DNA of 64,000 nt, taken from assembly GCA_049334165.1 (NCBI GenBank), contig JBEGHD010000015.1. The stretch is one strand, 5' to 3'. The position numbers were made by a program, and so were the translations under genes. The stretch's first letter is position 1. Every line of letters starts with the position of its first letter. The DNA comes from JBEGHD01 sp049334165 (GTDB lineage Bacteria; Bacteroidota; Bacteroidia; Flavobacteriales_D; Sanyastnellaceae). Under the pieces are notes generated by a model. It searched no databases, was not told the origin of the DNA, and saw only the letters and a list, made by a program, of their open reading frames with translations. Below, piece by piece: positions 61,726-64,000 of this stretch.

Positions 61726-63300
61726 ATGAGAAAATTGCTTGACATACGGGTTTTTCTTGCCGTTTATATTGTTTTCGGGTTGGTTTTACTACCGGACTAC
61801 GGCATCGGCTGGGACGACTACATCATGCGCGACAACGCAGAAAGAAACCTGGAATGGGCAGGTGAATTCTTGTCGGGAAACACTGCTGCAAAGGATTCGA
61901 TCTTTGAAGGGAATATTGATGAGCACGGCCCGGCTTTTCAGTTGATCCTTTTAGGGGTAGAGAGTGCCCTGCCTTTTGAAAGTGCTTACGCGACTAATCT
62001 GATCCGGCACACTGTCTCCTTTCTGGCCTTTGCTTTCCTGAGTTTGTTCTTTTTTCGGCTCTTAAGAGTTGCGGGCTTTTCCAATAAAATCTCCTTGCTG
62101 GCCTGGATGGCGGTAGTGCTCTATCCACGCATTTTTGCTCATGCCGGATTCAATTTGAAGGATCCTATTTTTATGATGCTGATGGTGGTAGCTGTGTTTC
62201 TTTTGGTGAGGCTCAAAAAGAAAAACGGACTAATTCATCATGTGATCTTTGGACTCTTGTTGGGGTTCATCATCGATATTCGAATTCTCGGTTTACTAAT
62301 CGTTGCGCCTTACGTAATTTACATTTTCGTGTTTGAAGGTTTGAAGCTTTCATCAATGAAGAAAGTTGTCGTTGGGTTATTTTCTTGCGCTTTTGCAATC
62401 TGTCTTTTCTGGCCATTTCTGTGGGACGCACCAGTGGAGCTTTTTCTCAATCAGTTCAAAGTGATCACCCAGGTAAAACAGCCTAATCCGACTTTGTTTT
62501 TTGGGGAGTTTTATTTACCGAAAGAAGCACCCAGATGGTATTTGCCAGTCTACTTATTGATAACAGTTCCTGTGGTGATCTGGCTGTTGTTTTTCATAGG
62601 GATAATTGACAGAGTCAGGAACCTGTTCAAGTTCGGTTTTGGTGACATCAACAAACATCCGGCATTTTGGACATCTCTTTACGTTTTTACTGTGCCGGTT
62701 TTAGCGGCAGTTGTGCTGACGCCCGTATTCTATAATGGATGGCGACACTTTCAATTCATCTACCCCTTTGCTGTTGTTGTTGCAGTTTACGGCCTCTGCG
62801 CTTTCAGTTCCAGGTTTCACTTGTTCGGGAAAAAAGCCAGGCAAATGGTAGTTGGAGGTGCACTGGTATCATTGCTCGTAGTCAACTTGTTGTATCACCC
62901 TCACGGGCATTTGTATTTCAATTTGTGGATGGGGCAAAACCTCGAATCTGAGTTTGAACCTGACTACTGGGGAATAGGGTTTAGAGAAGGCTGGGAGTTT
63001 TTGAGTGATCACACTTCTTCCACTGAAAGGCCGGTGAATGTTTTGGTTTCGGATAAACCCGCGCTATTTAACCTGGAGCTTTTGTCAGCCGATGAGCGAC
63101 AACAATTCAACATTGTGGAAGGGATTGAAGAAGCTGAATATTTCATTACCAATCACCAACATTTTTCGAGCCTATCCACACCTGTTTGGCACAATTTCTA
63201 TTTCGGTGAGAATCGTCCAGTTCTGGGGAGAGAGATTTATCGGAGTGGAACTTTTCAGGCTACTTCTGTTCGGATTTATCAACTGAGGTCTCAACCCTAA
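61726..63300 (+). CDS. GT-C-like membrane glycosyltransferase (524 aa)
   Basis: About ten to twelve membrane helices. The first loop has the acidic pair typical of PMT/GT39 enzymes (GIGWDDYIMRDNAERNL); the second loop has YPRIFAHAGFNLKDPIFMML, matching the PMT_2 pattern in which R and H lie before a DP motif. A soluble C-terminal region follows the last helix (about 410-524) and is rich in aromatic and acidic residues. It is paired with 60366-61724 in one operon. Its 3' end overlaps the convergent AlgJ-like gene by 41 bases. Confidence 0.8.
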   Translation: MRKLLDIRVFLAVYIVFGLVLLPDYGIGWDDYIMRDNAERNLEWAGEFLSGNTAAKDSIFEGNIDEHGPAFQLILLGVESALPFESAYATNLIRHTVSFLAFAFLSLFFFRLLRVAGFSNKISLLAWMAVVLYPRIFAHAGFNLKDPIFMMLMVVAVFLLVRLKKKNGLIHHVIFGLLLGFIIDIRILGLLIVAPYVIYIFVFEGLKLSSMKKVVVGLFSCAFAICLFWPFLWDAPVELFLNQFKVITQVKQPNPTLFFGEFYLPKEAPRWYLPVYLLITVPVVIWLLFFIGIIDRVRNLFKFGFGDINKHPAFWTSLYVFTVPVLAAVVLTPVFYNGWRHFQFIYPFAVVVAVYGLCAFSSRFHLFGKKARQMVVGGALVSLLVVNLLYHPHGHLYFNLWMGQNLESEFEPDYWGIGFREGWEFLSDHTSSTERPVNVLVSDKPALFNLELLSADERQQFNIVEGIEEAEYFITNHQHFSSLSTPVWHNFYFGENRPVLGREIYRSGTFQATSVRIYQLRSQP

Positions 63301-64000
63301 TCGAATCGCTGTAGAACTTTTGTACCTCCACTGGATTAGGAAGTTTGAGGTCATCAATAAAACGCTCCATCACTTCATACACTACAATATCGGGATAGCC
63401 GTGATCGAACGCTCCCAGCGGAAACTGATGAGTCCAAAAGAAGACGCTTTCTTCACTGTGAAGCTTGAGGCTGTAGTTGAGATAATTGGAGAAAGAATCT
63501 CGAAAGTAGAAAACCTCAAGATCGTTCGGAGGATCATCGTTGACATAAGAAATGGTAGCGTATTTGGTCTTCACATCTTCGTATTGTTTGCTTGAAACCT
63601 CTCTTACTTTACCTGGGTCGATTGGCATTACTAAAGGCTGTTCACGAGAAATCACATCTTGAAGTCCAAGCTGAAGCGAAAGGTCTGCCTCGTAGTTAGT
63701 CACATAACTAATGGTGTAATCGGTCATCGGTTTTGGGTTACCGAACTCAGGATAGTCTTCATTAATTGACTGCACGATGGTTTTGTAGCCTGTGTAAGCT
63801 CCGATTTGATTCCAGTGCGAATCGCTCTTGTAATAAATCTGGTTTTCATCCTTGGCCCGGATCAGTGGTGGTTGCAGGTTGATCACCTTCAAGTCAGTGT
63901 TTTTATTCAGGTGATCGATGAGGAGCTGCATCTTGCTGGGTTTGTTTACAGGCTGTAGAGATCTAGGCAGCATTTCTGGATACACAGAGTGTTTGAGTGG
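63260..64000 (-). CDS. AlgJ/AlgX-like SGNH O-acetyltransferase, partial
   Basis: The frame is open to the right edge, so the N-terminus lies outside the window; only the last 246 residues are visible (PLKHSVYPEMLPRSL onward). The SDSHWNQIGAY segment carries the Asp-His pair of the AlgX/AlgJ/DHHW family, and YFRDSFSNYLNYSL probably holds the nucleophilic serine. Such proteins acetylate exported polysaccharides, usually with a membrane-bound acyltransferase (MBOAT) as partner. Its place at the end of a glycan locus fits. An MBOAT gene would be expected beyond 64000; it is not seen here. Confidence 0.85.
   Translation of the reverse strand, partial: PLKHSVYPEMLPRSLQPVNKPSKMQLLIDHLNKNTDLKVINLQPPLIRAKDENQIYYKSDSHWNQIGAYTGYKTIVQSINEDYPEFGNPKPMTDYTISYVTNYEADLSLQLGLQDVISREQPLVMPIDPGKVREVSSKQYEDVKTKYATISYVNDDPPNDLEVFYFRDSFSNYLNYSLKLHSEESVFFWTHQFPLGAFDHGYPDIVVYEVMERFIDDLKLPNPVEVQKFYSDSIRVETSVDKSEQK

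Noticed and set aside
1..64000. CRISPR arrays, rRNA and tRNA genes, insertion sequences
   Set aside because: Looked for regularly spaced repeats, rRNA-like conserved blocks, cloverleaf-type intergenic sequence and transposase frames; none seen. Small divergent RNAs could still be missed by eye.

Overview
The window is chromosomal DNA of a member of the Bacteroidota, most likely a marine-type member of the Flavobacteriales. Five kinds of evidence agree. (1) Several secreted proteins end in type IX secretion sorting domains or gliding-motility-type C-termini. (2) Bacteroidota-restricted families are present (DUF2480, DUF4271, DUF6427, DUF6341). (3) Many genes are preceded by the Bacteroidota -7 promoter element TAnnTTTG. 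(4) Shine-Dalgarno sequences are largely absent. (5) Housekeeping gene order matches the phylum (DUF4271-hemD-rnpA-S41 protease; purD/DUF6341/DUF6427). No rRNA, tRNA, CRISPR array, prophage or insertion sequence was seen.

Layout. 0-8 kb is mostly minus strand: two exported proteins of unknown role, polA, DUF2480-dxs, purQ. 8-13.4 kb holds a large secreted adhesin-like protein, DUF6427/DUF6341 and purD. 13.5-17 kb has two glycosyltransferases facing an O-antigen-ligase-type membrane protein. 17-24 kb runs on the minus strand: S41 protease, rnpA, hemD, DUF4271 and a 1139-residue lamin-tail protein. asd (plus) and metG (minus) then converge on an intergenic region with a strong composite palindrome. 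An LD-carboxypeptidase follows.

28.7-38.7 kb is the most accessory part. It has a ParE/RelE-like toxin-antitoxin pair, a small secreted-protein gene cut by one in-frame TAG, a type IX-exported M23 peptidase, outer-membrane-like proteins, a lipoprotein, a gliding-motility-type protein, an RDD protein and a CPBP protease. 38.9-50.9 kb returns to metabolism and regulation: acyl-CoA carboxylase beta subunit, a TPR histidine kinase with its NarL-type regulator, a redoxin, a CDF cation transporter, another type IX cargo, a TM2 protein, queA and truB.

51-64 kb is a surface-polysaccharide locus. It encodes an O-antigen-ligase-type protein, two GT4 glycosyltransferases, an ABC-2 exporter (permease plus a short ATPase), a 960-residue protein with three GT2 domains, three large GT-C-like membrane proteins, and the start-truncated end of an AlgJ/AlgX-like SGNH acetyltransferase at the right edge. 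Together these suggest synthesis, export, ligation and decoration of a glycan. The tri-domain GT2 enzyme, the exporter ATPase without a substrate-binding tail, and the GT-C cluster are the least ordinary part of the window.

I did not find a clearly undescribed system. The best leads are the interrupted reading frame at 29.4-29.9 kb, the palindromic elements at 25.3 and 10.7 kb, a dispersed GC-rich repeat, candidate leaderless starts, and the glycan locus.
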